Shown here in pieces: positions 18,077-27,583 of a stretch of 64,000 nucleotides of DNA. Both the position numbers and the translations under genes were made by a program. The notes under the pieces are model-generated. The model was not told where the DNA came from and ran no database searches. It saw nothing but the letters and a program-made list of their open reading frames with translations. Positions within the stretch are counted from its first letter, which is position 1. Every line of letters begins with the position of its first letter. This stretch comes from CAIYRG01 sp964494505. GTDB taxonomy: Bacteria > Pseudomonadota > Alphaproteobacteria > Micropepsales > Micropepsaceae. Location: the NCBI GenBank assembly GCA_964494505.1, contig CAZBRO010000029.1:1-64000 (forward strand), read 5' to 3'.

Positions 18077-19906
18077 ATGCCTGATAAAACTGTGCGACGG
18101 CGCGAAGTTCTGAAGGCGGCTGCCGGAACGACGATCGCCGCCACTCTCGGCTCAAACGCGGCGGCTCAAACGAACGCGCAAGCCGCGACATCGCCGGCAT
18201 CGGTCAGCACGGTCACCCGTCCCGCCGACCTGGTGCTCCGCAATGGCAAGATCATCACCGTCGATCGGACCTTTGGGATCGCCGATTCCATCGCCATCGC
18301 CGGAGACCGCATCGTGGCGGTGGGTACGAATTCGGCGATAGCCGCGGCCTCGGCTCCCGCAACCCGGATCATCGACCTCAAAGGTAAAACGGTCATTCCG
18401 GGCCTCATCGACGACCACGCGCACATGGATCGGGAGGGGCTCAAGACCATCTTCCCTTCGCTGGGGCCTGTCCGTTCGATACGCGACATCCAGGATCGCA
18501 TCGCCGAGCTCGCCCGCCAGACCCCGCCTGGTGAATGGATCGTGACGATGCCGATCGGCGATCCCCCCTTCTATTTCGATGTGCCCGATATTTTAGCCGA
18601 GAAGCGCTGGCCAAACCGGCAGGAGCTCGATGCCGCTGCTCCCAATAATCCCGTGTTTATCCGGTCGATCTGGGGTTTTTGGCGCAGCACGCCGCCGCTG
18701 GTCGCGTGCGCCAACACGGAAGGCTTGAAGCGCGCCAGCATTACGCGTGACACAGTCTCGCCGCTCCCGGAGCTCACAATCGAGAAGGACGCCCGCGGCG
18801 ACCCGACCGGCGTGTTCATCGAGAATGGCATGCAGCCGACTGCCGAGCTAATCTGGTTTCGCGGGGCGGCGGAGTTTTCGCGTGCGGCTCGCGCCAAGGC
18901 GCTGCCGATCTCCGCGCAGGCCTATCACGCGTTCGGCACCACGAGCGTGTTCGAAGAACATGGGGTCGCGAACGAAGTCGTCCGTGCCTACAAGGACGCC
19001 TATCGCGATGGCACCTTGACGATGCGCGCATCGCTGGTGTTCAGCCCGAACTGGAAGGCTGCCGGGAACGCGCCGCTCGGCCCCTTCATCGAAGCCTGGG
19101 CCGGATGGCTCGGCGAGCCGGCGTTCGGCGACGACTGGCTCAAGCTGACTGGGCTTTACGTCAATATCGGGCGGCAGCCAGGCGACGATTTGCGCGCGTC
19201 GGCTTCCCCGTACACCGGATGGGCCGGGTTCAACTACGACACCGGCCTGCCGCGCGCGCGGGCCAAGGAAGTGCTGCTGCACTGCGCAGCAAACGACATT
19301 CGCGCGATCTGCAATTTCAACATCTCGCCGGGCCTCATCGATCTTCTGGACGAGGTCGATCACGAAGTGCCCCTGAACGGACGGCGCTGGGTCGTGGGCC
19401 ATATCAACATCCTGTCCCCGAGGGATATCGAGCGGATTGCCCGCATGGGTTTGGTCGTCACGCCGCACACCAACTCGAACATCTATAAGGAAGGGCACAC
19501 GTGGCAAACCAGGCTCCCGCCGGAGCGGCAGCGGGAGAACACGCCGTTGCGCGATCTGATCGATGCCGGCGTCAAGGTGGGGCTTGTTACCGACAATGTG
19601 CCGGTGTCCCTGTTCTGGCCAATCTGGGAATCGATCGCCCGGCTCGGCCGAGTCGCAAATGAAGCGATTGCACCGGGGCAGGCGCTTACCCGCGCAGAGG
19701 CGCTGCGATGCGCAACCGCCAACGGAGCCTATCTCACCTTCGACGAGGACAAGAAAGGCTCGTTGGAGCCCGGCAAGCTCGCCGACCTTGCGGTATTAAG
19801 TGCCGATCCGCTGACTGTGGCCGAACCGGACATCCGCGACATTACCGCCGATATGACCATGGTGGGCGGCAAAGTCGTACATCAGACGCCGAATTGGCCC
19901 GGGTGA
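18077..19906 (+). CDS. TAT-exported amidohydrolase family 3 protein (YtcJ-like)
   Basis: 609 aa from ATG 18077. A twin-arginine signal (RRREVLKAAAG) is followed by ADLVLRNGKIITVDRTFGIA and the metal-binding GLIDDHAHMD. Late motifs LVTDNVPVSLFWP and the C-terminal GSLEPGKLADLAVLSADPL complete the metal-dependent amidohydrolase pattern. Members hydrolyse amides or cyclic ureides; the substrate is unknown. An extracytoplasmic enzyme fits scavenging of the same class of nitrogen compounds as the upstream cluster, but this is inference from proximity. Confidence 0.85.
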   Translation: MPDKTVRRREVLKAAAGTTIAATLGSNAAAQTNAQAATSPASVSTVTRPADLVLRNGKIITVDRTFGIADSIAIAGDRIVAVGTNSAIAAASAPATRIIDLKGKTVIPGLIDDHAHMDREGLKTIFPSLGPVRSIRDIQDRIAELARQTPPGEWIVTMPIGDPPFYFDVPDILAEKRWPNRQELDAAAPNNPVFIRSIWGFWRSTPPLVACANTEGLKRASITRDTVSPLPELTIEKDARGDPTGVFIENGMQPTAELIWFRGAAEFSRAARAKALPISAQAYHAFGTTSVFEEHGVANEVVRAYKDAYRDGTLTMRASLVFSPNWKAAGNAPLGPFIEAWAGWLGEPAFGDDWLKLTGLYVNIGRQPGDDLRASASPYTGWAGFNYDTGLPRARAKEVLLHCAANDIRAICNFNISPGLIDLLDEVDHEVPLNGRRWVVGHINILSPRDIERIARMGLVVTPHTNSNIYKEGHTWQTRLPPERQRENTPLRDLIDAGVKVGLVTDNVPVSLFWPIWESIARLGRVANEAIAPGQALTRAEALRCATANGAYLTFDEDKKGSLEPGKLADLAVLSADPLTVAEPDIRDITADMTMVGGKVVHQTPNWPG

Positions 19907-20200
19907 AGGCTTGCCCTGCGACCGCGACAGCGCGGTTTACAAACCACCGAAAGCACTATGCCCTGTCGAACACAAACGCGTCGTTGTGGAACAATCCACC
20001 CAGAACGGACCAAAATAATGGGGCACGTCAGGTAAATTGTACCAACTTGTCTCAGCACACCTATGACTTTAATCAATTGCGGGCGGCGCTCGATCACTAA
20101 CATCCGGCCTGATCGCTGCAATCAGGCCTTCTGATCCCCAGGGAGCGGAGTCACCGGAACGATTGCATTGAGTTCGGACTGACTATCGAAAGAATTACCC
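19907..20200. other. Intergenic region with hairpin
   Basis: No supportable gene. It contains an 8-bp perfect stem, GGCCTGAT at 20106-20113 with ATCAGGCC at 20121-20128, followed by TTCT. This may terminate transcription ahead of the GGDEF-EAL gene. Confidence 0.4.
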
Positions 20201-22948
20201 ATGCCGCCCCCGATGGTTAAAGACCGACTTTTAGGGCTCTTTGCCGCAGCTATCTCAATATGTCGAAGCGTAAAAGCTCTTTCTCAACGAAAGGACACGC
20301 GCATACAGAAACGCGGTGCCGCAGGCGAAGAGCCGGCGATTTCTCCAACGCGCCGGCATCGTGTGCCCACTCTCATATCGGCTGCGGTGGGTACCGTGCT
20401 TTCCATTGTGGCATGGTCGTCCGTCGAGAATTGGGAGGAACGATCCGCAGACCTGGCGTTTCAAGCGGGCGCAAGCAACAGCGCCTTGATGCTGCAAAGT
20501 GGAATTAATGAATACATCAACAAGGTTGTCGCGCTTCGCGCCCTTTTCGATGCGGCACCGGGCCCCGTAGATCGCCGTGAATTCGAATCCTTCGCGCGGG
20601 AACTCCTGAAAGGGCAGAACGCCATACGAAACGTCTCCTGGTCTCCGCGCATCTTGAACGAAGAACGTGCAGCGCATGAGATGGCTGCAGTCGGAGAGGG
20701 GCTGGCGGGGTATCGCATTAAAACGGCAGCCGCCAATGGCTCTTATGTGACGTCTCCAATCAAGACCGAATATTACCCCATTTATTATCGATTTTCGAAT
20801 GAGGCATTAGACGCTTTATATGGCCTGGACATCGCGGACAGAGGCTCCCGCCAATGGGCCTTCGAACGCGCCCGGGATACCGACCAGTTCGCGGCTTCCG
20901 AGACACTTGCGCTCCGCACCGGCACGGGCGACCGGCGTGGCTTTTTTGTATTGCTGCCGGTGTTTCGACAAGGCGCGCCGCACGCCTCCGTCGCGGACCG
21001 GCGCCGCAATCTCGAAGGCTTTCTTCAGGGTGCGTTCCAGACAAGAGTGATGGTAGAGCAAATTCTCGGCTCGATCAGAACCCCTGTAGGTGTCTATGCG
21101 ATCACGCCGCGGGCTGGCCTGGCTCCAATCTGGGTGTACGCGCCCCAAGCGCACCAACCGGCGCTAGCGTCCGAGGCGTCCAAACGCGGAATTCGGCATT
21201 GGTCTGGTTTTCTCAATGTCGCCGATACACGGTGGCGGCTCGATGCATGGTCGGGTCCGGGTGAGGCCGTTGCGTCTCACATCTCCGCTTGGATTGTGCT
21301 CGTTGCCGGCCTCATTCTCACCGCCGCAACAACGGTATATCTTTGGTCGTCCATCCGGCATGCATTTGGTCTTGTCAGTGCGAACGAGAGAATTTCTCAG
21401 CTCGCCATGACAGATACGCTCACGGGTCTTGCCAACCGTCGGGCATTCTCCGAGCGACTGTCCGATGCGTGTTTTGCCAGCCGGCGAAGCGGCATCCCCT
21501 TCGCAGTACTCTATGTCGATCTGGATCATTTCAAAGACGTCAATGATACGCTGGGCCATGCCATTGGCGACGCACTTTTGCAAGAAGTCGCAAAGCGCCT
21601 CAAGAAATTGATCCGAAAGACCGACGTTGTCGCCCGGTTTGGTGGTGACGAGTTTGCCGTGCTGCTTGCGGATGTGACCAACGCGTCGATGTCGCGAACA
21701 CTCGCCGATCTTATCGTTGAGACGCTCGAAGCTCCTTATATGATCGAGGGCAATCACGTGCGGATCACAGCGAGCGTCGGGATATCCTCCCATTCCGCGG
21801 CAATATCAGAGCCTGACTCCATGATGGTGCAAGCCGATCTCGCCCTTTTCCATGCGAAAGAGGATGGCCGCAATTGCGCCAGATTTCATACAAGCCGTCT
21901 CGATCAGGTCGTTAGGGAACGCGTGACAATTGCCGATGATTTACATTTGGCATTGGAGCGCGGCGAATTGGAACTATATTACCAGCCTCAAGTGGAATTG
22001 GCATCCGGAAGAATCATCGGGCTTGAGGCTCTCGTCCGGTGGAATCATCCCGAGCGCGGTCTTATCTTTCCCGCCACATTCATCCCCATCGCGGAGAAGT
22101 CGGGAATTATTGTGCTTATCGGAAAATGGGTATTCGAGCAGGCATGCCGGCAGACCGCGGTTTGGAACGAGGAAGGCATCGCGCCGGAAGTCCTGGCGTT
22201 TAACATGTCTGCGATTGAGTGCAAGCGCGCTTCTATCATTAGCGAAATGAGCGATTGTCTCACAAGGTGGAACATCAAACCTCATCAGATCGAGGTCGAA
22301 CTGACGGAAACGGTGTTGATGGAGGCAACGCAGAGTAACGGCGATATTGTCGAACGCATTCGGAGGCTTGGCCTCAGAATTGCGCTCGACGACTTCGGGA
22401 CGGGTTATTCATCGCTTAGCTATCTCACCAATTATCCCGTGGATCGTTTGAAGATCGCACAGGAACTCGTGTTTGGAGTGACTGTCGACGAACGGAATGC
22501 TTCAGTGGTTAAAGTCGCGATCCGTCTTGGCAATGAGCTCGGAATCGAAGTGATCGCCGAAGGTGTGGAGACGGACGCTCAAGTATGCTTTTTGGCCGCC
22601 GCCGGCTGTAAGCGCGCGCAAGGTCATTACTTCAGCAAACCGGTACCAGCGGAACGTGCTACAAAATTCCTTCGTCGACGCTTTCTTGCACTCGGCATAA
22701 GGCACACAGATGGCGGTGTTCCGGGCAGAGAAGACCCGGATCGACATCGGCAAAGAAATGGACGCGGGCAAGGTCATCATCATCGACAACAGCGTGGCGA
22801 CGCTCTCCGCGGGGTCGGAGTTCTTCTCCCGTTTCTTTATCGCCTTGGTTCGATCCGCCGCCGAACAGCGGGCGGGTCGCAAACAGGCCGACAAAATGCC
22901 AGTTTACTTCTACATCGACGAGGCGGATACCGTCATTTCGCGGGATGA
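20201..22948 (+). CDS. CHASE-GGDEF-EAL protein with aberrant C-terminal tail
   Basis: 915 aa as read. A first membrane helix (near residues 55-75) is followed by a CHASE sensor domain (about 80-350), a second helix (365-390), GGDEF with intact motif (RFGGDEFAVLLAD) and EAL with intact LEALVRWNHP, ELTETVL and DDFGTGYSSLSYL. Both diguanylate cyclase and phosphodiesterase activities are possible. Homology stops near FSKPVPAERATKFLRRR at about 22680. The remaining 85 or so residues are Arg/Gly/His-rich because the frame runs, out of phase, through the ATPase fragment beginning at 22701. The native stop seems to have been lost by insertion or deletion. Confidence 0.85.
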   Translation: MPPPMVKDRLLGLFAAAISICRSVKALSQRKDTRIQKRGAAGEEPAISPTRRHRVPTLISAAVGTVLSIVAWSSVENWEERSADLAFQAGASNSALMLQSGINEYINKVVALRALFDAAPGPVDRREFESFARELLKGQNAIRNVSWSPRILNEERAAHEMAAVGEGLAGYRIKTAAANGSYVTSPIKTEYYPIYYRFSNEALDALYGLDIADRGSRQWAFERARDTDQFAASETLALRTGTGDRRGFFVLLPVFRQGAPHASVADRRRNLEGFLQGAFQTRVMVEQILGSIRTPVGVYAITPRAGLAPIWVYAPQAHQPALASEASKRGIRHWSGFLNVADTRWRLDAWSGPGEAVASHISAWIVLVAGLILTAATTVYLWSSIRHAFGLVSANERISQLAMTDTLTGLANRRAFSERLSDACFASRRSGIPFAVLYVDLDHFKDVNDTLGHAIGDALLQEVAKRLKKLIRKTDVVARFGGDEFAVLLADVTNASMSRTLADLIVETLEAPYMIEGNHVRITASVGISSHSAAISEPDSMMVQADLALFHAKEDGRNCARFHTSRLDQVVRERVTIADDLHLALERGELELYYQPQVELASGRIIGLEALVRWNHPERGLIFPATFIPIAEKSGIIVLIGKWVFEQACRQTAVWNEEGIAPEVLAFNMSAIECKRASIISEMSDCLTRWNIKPHQIEVELTETVLMEATQSNGDIVERIRRLGLRIALDDFGTGYSSLSYLTNYPVDRLKIAQELVFGVTVDERNASVVKVAIRLGNELGIEVIAEGVETDAQVCFLAAAGCKRAQGHYFSKPVPAERATKFLRRRFLALGIRHTDGGVPGREDPDRHRQRNGRGQGHHHRQQRGDALRGVGVLLPFLYRLGSIRRRTAGGSQTGRQNASLLLHRRGGYRHFAG

Positions 22949-23498
22949 AAGCGTACGAGAGATCATTCAGCGGTGCCGGTCGCAAAACATCGCCATGATC
23001 TTCGCCCACCAGGCGCTCCAGCAGATCAAATCCGACGACGTGAAAGCGGCGCTGACAGACTGCGCAATCCGCTTGGCGAATTCCGATGAAGAAGCCCCCC
23101 AGCTCGCGCCGCGCATGCGAACGGATCCCGAGTTCTTACGGGGCCTCAAACGCGGCCAGTTTGCAACCTTCATCCGCGATAAGACGAAGAAGGCTATTGC
23201 ACTCTCGGTACCGAACAAATCCGTGTCGAAATGGCCGAAGATGTCGCTGGCGCAGCTCGACGAAATCCGGAGCGAGATGAAGGCGGCGTATTGCTGCACG
23301 CAAGAGAAGCCGAAGGCCAAGCCCGCTTATGGGGATGGTGTTGACGACGAGCTTGAAGACGACGAAGAAGAAGAGGAGTTTATCGACGCCGAGTTCGTTG
23401 AAGTGGGGTACGAAGAGAAGCTTCGTCTGACCTACGACCCGAACGAGCCGCCCTCCTCTCCCCAGCCTAAGCGCCGCCGACGGCGCAGAAAAAAGTGA
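22710..23498 (+). pseudogene. TraG/VirD4-type transfer ATPase, C-terminal fragment
   Basis: 262 aa readable from ATG 22710; an in-frame TAA at 22698-22700 blocks extension to the left. It carries the second half of a conjugation-type P-loop ATPase: the GKVIIIDNSVATLSAGSEFF strand, Walker B-like VYFYIDEADTVISRD, and NIAMIFAHQALQQIKSDDVK. The Walker A half is absent. The C-terminus has an acidic run (DDELEDDEEEEEF) and a basic tail (KRRRRRRKK). The junction coincides with the end of EAL homology. Its partner may be the replication-relaxation gene that follows 72 bases later. Confidence 0.75.
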
Positions 23499-23569
23499 TA
23501 CCGAGCCAAGGCGCATCATACTAACCGTGCGCCTGTACCCATTCGCGGAAACTGATTACGAGCGAGGAC

Positions 23570-24505
23570 ATGCGTATTCCTCGCTTCGAACGGCATCCCG
23601 AGCTCATCGCACCGCCCGCTATCACGGCTCGACTGTTGGACACGCTCTCGGCAATTAACCGTCACGGGCCACTTTCCACGCCCTACCTCTTCCGGCTGGT
23701 CTGCCCCGGCACCAAGCACGACGCCGGTTTCATCGACATGCTTCAAGCCGCTTATCACCATGGGTACGTGGACCGGCCGAACAGGCTGAATCATCCGAAG
23801 CTGTGGGGTAACCCAATGGTCTATCGGCTGTCGGATAAGGGCAAAGCGACGCTTAAGCGCCACGGCCCGGCGCTCGCGCCCGTCAACGTCTCCTCACACA
23901 CGACACACGATTACATGGTGTCGTGCATCACCGCGTCAATTGAGATGGGGGCGCGAAGCGCCAGCTACCGCTACATCCATGCCGGAGAGATCGTCGACGA
24001 GAGGAAGAAGCCCTTTCACATTCCTGCGTCTGTAAAGCGGCGGTTCGAATACGACGGCGAGGAGTACAATTGGGACTTCTCCAAGCCCCTCATCCCCGAT
24101 GCCCTGTTCGGAATCGACTACGGTTCTACAGAGGGCTTCTACGTCCTGGAGGCCGACCGCGACACAGAAGACGGCTTCAGCCCTACGATTACCAAAAATT
24201 CCATCATCTCGAAGCTGCTCCGGTACCAGGACGTGATGACGAAGCGGGCGTTCGAGAGTCATTTCGATATTTCGAACCTGATGGTGCTCATCGTAACGAT
24301 GCCGCGGAGCCGGGTTGAATTTTTCGAGGAGCTGATCAAACGCTTCATGCGACTGCCGATGCGCGAAGGCGGTGAACCTGGCTCCTCCTACGTCGCCATA
24401 ACGGATATCCCGCCATTTAGCGACTTCTACACGCCTCCCATCATGTCCGACCTCTTTACGCGAGAATGGGTTCGCGCTGGCACCAAGGCGTTTCGGTTCG
24501 GCTAG
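23570..24505 (+). CDS. Replication-relaxation family protein
   Basis: 311 aa from ATG 23570. An N-terminal winged helix-like region (LLDTLSAINRHGPLSTPYLF, then PMVYRLSDKGKATLKRHG) is followed by an alpha/beta part with DALFGIDYGSTEGFYVLEAD, which fits the replication-relaxation family found on plasmids and integrative elements next to TraG-like genes. It probably acted in replication or transfer of the element that left the ATPase fragment. It seems intact. Confidence 0.65.
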   Translation: MRIPRFERHPELIAPPAITARLLDTLSAINRHGPLSTPYLFRLVCPGTKHDAGFIDMLQAAYHHGYVDRPNRLNHPKLWGNPMVYRLSDKGKATLKRHGPALAPVNVSSHTTHDYMVSCITASIEMGARSASYRYIHAGEIVDERKKPFHIPASVKRRFEYDGEEYNWDFSKPLIPDALFGIDYGSTEGFYVLEADRDTEDGFSPTITKNSIISKLLRYQDVMTKRAFESHFDISNLMVLIVTMPRSRVEFFEELIKRFMRLPMREGGEPGSSYVAITDIPPFSDFYTPPIMSDLFTREWVRAGTKAFRFG

Positions 24506-24588
24506 ACAGAATCCGGCTCTGTGACGCTCAAAAAGTGATCCCTGCCCAAGCCGCAGCACTCCGCCTCATAACCGCTCATGCCGTTGTC

Positions 24589-24673
24589 GTTTCGATCCGC
24601 GCCCCCGCGCGAGGGGCGACATGCCACAACGCCGAGCCCGGCACGTTCGGCCACGTTTCGATCCGCGCCCCCG
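24589..24673. CRISPR. Vestigial type I-C CRISPR: one repeat, one spacer, one truncated repeat
   Basis: A 32-base repeat at 24589-24620 starts GTTTCGATCCGCGCCCCC and ends GAGGGGCGAC. Read on the minus strand it begins GTCGCCCCTC and ends GGATCGAAAC, the hallmark of type I-C repeats. A 34-base spacer (24621-24654) follows. The first 19 bases of the repeat then recur exactly (24655-24673) before the sequence diverges. No cas genes are in the window. The missing part lies on the side where the leader would be expected, so the array is almost certainly dead. Confidence 0.75.
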
Positions 24674-24812
24674 ATGATGGACGCCTTCCGGGCGTCCGTG
24701 GACTTCGATGCGTCTATGATGTTTTCACCCCTCCCGGTCAGGAATTCCTAAGTAGAAACTGCTACCCAAAACATATCTGGGTTCGGCGCCGGGATGAGGG
24801 TTTCAGTCGAAA

Positions 24813-26132
24813 TCAGAAACCCTGCGTTGCCGTCTGGCTCGACTGGCGGCGCCATCGCTGCCTCGTTCGCGGACATTGATCCATCGTTGCGACAGAACCA
24901 TTCCCTGGAGTCTCGGTGATTGGCAGTCGGAAACGAAACGTTACGCCCTCCTTTAGGTTTGACGTAAGCCAGATTCGTCCACCGTGGGCTTCGATGATCG
25001 ATTGGCATATGTTCAGGCCGATGCCCATGCCGTCTTGTTTCGTCGTTGTGAACGGTTCGAACAGGCGGCTCATAAGGTCAGGGGCGATACCAGGTCCCGT
25101 ATCCGAAACGGCAACGCAAACAAATTCTGACCCGTCCGGCTCAATCATGACCGTCAATTCGCGCCGCTCCGAGCCGCGCATCGCTTCGATGCTGTTTCGG
25201 AAGAGATTGATCAGTACCTGTTGTATCTCGACCTTATTGGCGAAAACGAAAGGCGGTATGGGAGCGAGTTCCACGCGCACCTTCAAATCGATATTGCCTC
25301 CTCCGACGATACCGAGAGCGATGGCCTCTTCGACCACCCTGTTGAGGTTCTCGTACCTGCGGTTTGTCTCCCGTTTTTCGATGAATTCGCGTAGGTTCTT
25401 GATGATGGCGCCGGCCCGTGTCGTTTGATCGACGGCTTTGGCCATCAGTTCCTTTGCGCGTCCCGCCTGCGGGGTGTCGAGTCCGTCAATCGTACGGCGT
25501 GCGGTCGATATGTAGTTTCGAACGGCGGTCAGAGGCTGCGTGAGTTCATGCGCAAGCGTTGCGGCCATCATCCCCATCGCATTCCAGCGCGAAACATGGG
25601 CAAGCTCGGCTTGCAGATTGTTCATCTGCACCTCGGCGCGCTTACGCTCCGCGAGGACGGCCTGCATTTCTCCCAATTGCTGGGCCGCGCGAGCCTCGAT
25701 GGCTTCCAATTCCATTTGCGCCAACTGCCTGCGAATGAGCCGCGTCTCGTCTTCGAACTGCCGCCGCGCAAGCACCATCTGGATTGTCGCATGCATTTCT
25801 CGCTCGGAGAATGGCTTCAGTAAATACCCATGCGGTCTAGTCGCGGCTGCGCGCTCCAGCGTTGCCTGTTCGGAATAGGCCGTCAGATAAATGACGGACG
25901 CACCGCTTTCCGTGGGAATGCGCGCGGCTGTCTCGATTCCATCGATATCGCCCTCGATATTGATGTCCATGAGGACAACTTCAGGATGGTAACGCTCGAT
26001 TCCTTGAAGAGCCGCCGCGCCGCATGCAACAACAGCGACGACGTCATAATCCAGTTTTGACAAACGTTGTTTGAGGTTGTGTGCAACAATGCGCTCATCT
26101 TCAACCACCATCACGCGGGTTGCGGTCGTCAT
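24813..26132 (-). CDS. Response-regulator/histidine-kinase fusion (REC-HisKA-HATPase)
   Basis: 439 aa. The N-terminal receiver has VMVVEDERIVAH and phospho-acceptor Asp in VVLMDINIEGDIDG; a Glu-rich coiled linker (about 125-175) leads to a kinase core with His in LAHELTQPLTAVRNYI and nucleotide-binding motifs DTGPGIAP and GMGIGLNICQSI. The last 25 residues are unrelated and Arg/Gln-rich. Its start overlaps the stop of the upstream kinase by 4 bp, so the two are coupled. It likely receives phosphate from that kinase and relays it onward. Confidence 0.9.
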   Translation of the reverse strand: MTTATRVMVVEDERIVAHNLKQRLSKLDYDVVAVVACGAAALQGIERYHPEVVLMDINIEGDIDGIETAARIPTESGASVIYLTAYSEQATLERAAATRPHGYLLKPFSEREMHATIQMVLARRQFEDETRLIRRQLAQMELEAIEARAAQQLGEMQAVLAERKRAEVQMNNLQAELAHVSRWNAMGMMAATLAHELTQPLTAVRNYISTARRTIDGLDTPQAGRAKELMAKAVDQTTRAGAIIKNLREFIEKRETNRRYENLNRVVEEAIALGIVGGGNIDLKVRVELAPIPPFVFANKVEIQQVLINLFRNSIEAMRGSERRELTVMIEPDGSEFVCVAVSDTGPGIAPDLMSRLFEPFTTTKQDGMGIGLNICQSIIEAHGGRIWLTSNLKEGVTFRFRLPITETPGNGSVATMDQCPRTRQRWRRQSSQTATQGF

Positions 26133-27583
26133 TGGGTCCGTCTCACCGGGAAGCGTAACGCGAAGCGTGTTGGCATTGCGCGGTTAATCGTCATCTCCCC
26201 ACCAAGTTGATCCGTGAGGAGGTTCACGAGTTGAAGACCGAGGGTGGCGCATTGCGTCAAATCGATTTCGTCGGATATGCCTATGCCGTCATCAGTGACT
26301 GTCAGGATCGCAAACTTCTCGGTGTCGCGTGCCATTTTGATCCTGATTTCGCCTTGCCTTCCCTTTGGAAAGGCGTGCTTCAATGCGTTCGAGATGAGCT
26401 CATTGACCACAAGCCCACAGGGGATAGCTGTGTGAATAGATAATTGCATGTCGAAAGCATCGATCACGAGTGAAATATGTTGTGCGTCCATCCCGTATGA
26501 CGAAACCAACATCGGCGCCAAGGTGTCGAGAAAATTGCCGAAGTCCACCTGAACGAAATCTTGCTGCTGGTAGAGAGTCTGGTGTATGAGGGCCATCGAT
26601 TTGATACGGTTCTGACTTTCGCGCAGCATATTCAGGACCGCTTCATCCGTGACGCGATCGATCTGCAGGTCAAGCAAACTGTTGACGACCTGCAAATTGT
26701 TCTTCACGCGATGATGAACCTCACGCAGTAAAATATCTTTCTCGGCCAGGGCGGCATCGATGCGTGCCTCTTTGTGCTTTCGATCGGAAATATCTACTAT
26801 CGCCGACAGCACCATCTTGCCATCCTCGGTCTCGATCGGGTTGAGGCCGATCTCGATCGGGAACTCGCTACCATCCTTCTTCAGCCCAAACAGGTCGCGA
26901 CCCGCGCCCATCGGCCGCGACTCCGGCTGGCCGAAGAAAGAAGCCCGCAGATTCGGATGGTTGACCTTGTAGCGTTCTGGAATCAGCATCTCGATCGAAT
27001 TGCCGAGGAGCTCCGACCGTTCGTACCCGAACACGCGCTCCGCCTGGACATTGACCATCTCGATCGTGCCCCCAGGGCCAATCATGACCATCGCGTTCGG
27101 TGCAGACTCGACAACGAGCCGGAAACGCTCCTCCAGACGCTTACGCAAGGAGATGTCGACGATCGCAGATAACACCATAATGCCATCTTCGGTCTCGATC
27201 GGATTCAAGCCGATCTCGATCGGGAACTCGCTACCATCCTTCTTCAGCCCAAACAGGTCGCGACCCGCGCCCATCGGCCGCGACTCCGGCTGGCCGAAGA
27301 AAGAAGCCCGCAGATTCGGATGGTTGACCTTGTAGCGTTCTGGAATCAGCATCTCGATCGAATTGCCGAGGAGCTCCGACCGTTCGTACCCGAACACGCG
27401 CTCCGCCTGGACATTGACCATCTCGATCGTGCCCCCAGGGCCAATCATGACCATCGCGTTCGGTGCAGACTCAACCACTTGCCGAAATCGCTCTTCGCTC
27501 TTGCGAAGAGCTCGTTCAATCGCCAATTCTTGGGTTTGGCTTCCTGGGTTTTCTGGAGACTTGTGTGCGACCGTGCCAAGCAT
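26129..27583 (-). CDS. PAS-PAS-HisKA_2 sensor kinase with duplicated PAS domain
   Basis: 484 aa, no membrane segment, so cytoplasmic. Two PAS domains (about 30-150 and 151-270) share near-identical sequence, including ESAPNAMVMIGPGGTIEMVN and ELLGNSIEMLIPERYKVNHP in both. A HisKA_2 core has the phospho-acceptor in LREVHHRVKNNLQVVNSLL, and the ATPase has NELISNALKHAFP and DDGIGISDEID. No residues that mark flavin or heme binding are evident. It is transcribed with the REC-kinase gene downstream (ATGA overlap). The PAS copies are 363 bp apart in DNA. Confidence 0.92.
   Translation of the reverse strand: MLGTVAHKSPENPGSQTQELAIERALRKSEERFRQVVESAPNAMVMIGPGGTIEMVNVQAERVFGYERSELLGNSIEMLIPERYKVNHPNLRASFFGQPESRPMGAGRDLFGLKKDGSEFPIEIGLNPIETEDGIMVLSAIVDISLRKRLEERFRLVVESAPNAMVMIGPGGTIEMVNVQAERVFGYERSELLGNSIEMLIPERYKVNHPNLRASFFGQPESRPMGAGRDLFGLKKDGSEFPIEIGLNPIETEDGKMVLSAIVDISDRKHKEARIDAALAEKDILLREVHHRVKNNLQVVNSLLDLQIDRVTDEAVLNMLRESQNRIKSMALIHQTLYQQQDFVQVDFGNFLDTLAPMLVSSYGMDAQHISLVIDAFDMQLSIHTAIPCGLVVNELISNALKHAFPKGRQGEIRIKMARDTEKFAILTVTDDGIGISDEIDLTQCATLGLQLVNLLTDQLGGEMTINRAMPTRFALRFPVRRTQ
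26843..27472 (-). repeat. Tandem 363-bp direct repeat (duplicated PAS coding segment)
   Basis: The segment around 26861-27109 recurs at 27224-27472 with essentially no differences over some 250 bases; the offset is exactly 363 bases, or 121 codons. Divergence begins at both edges (for example ACTCGACAACGAG against ACTCAACCACTTG). Identity at silent positions points to a recent duplication or to gene conversion. Confidence 0.9.

Noticed and set aside
24660..24745. Further CRISPR repeats beyond the truncated second one
   Set aside because: No additional copy of the repeat or its stem is present in this direction.
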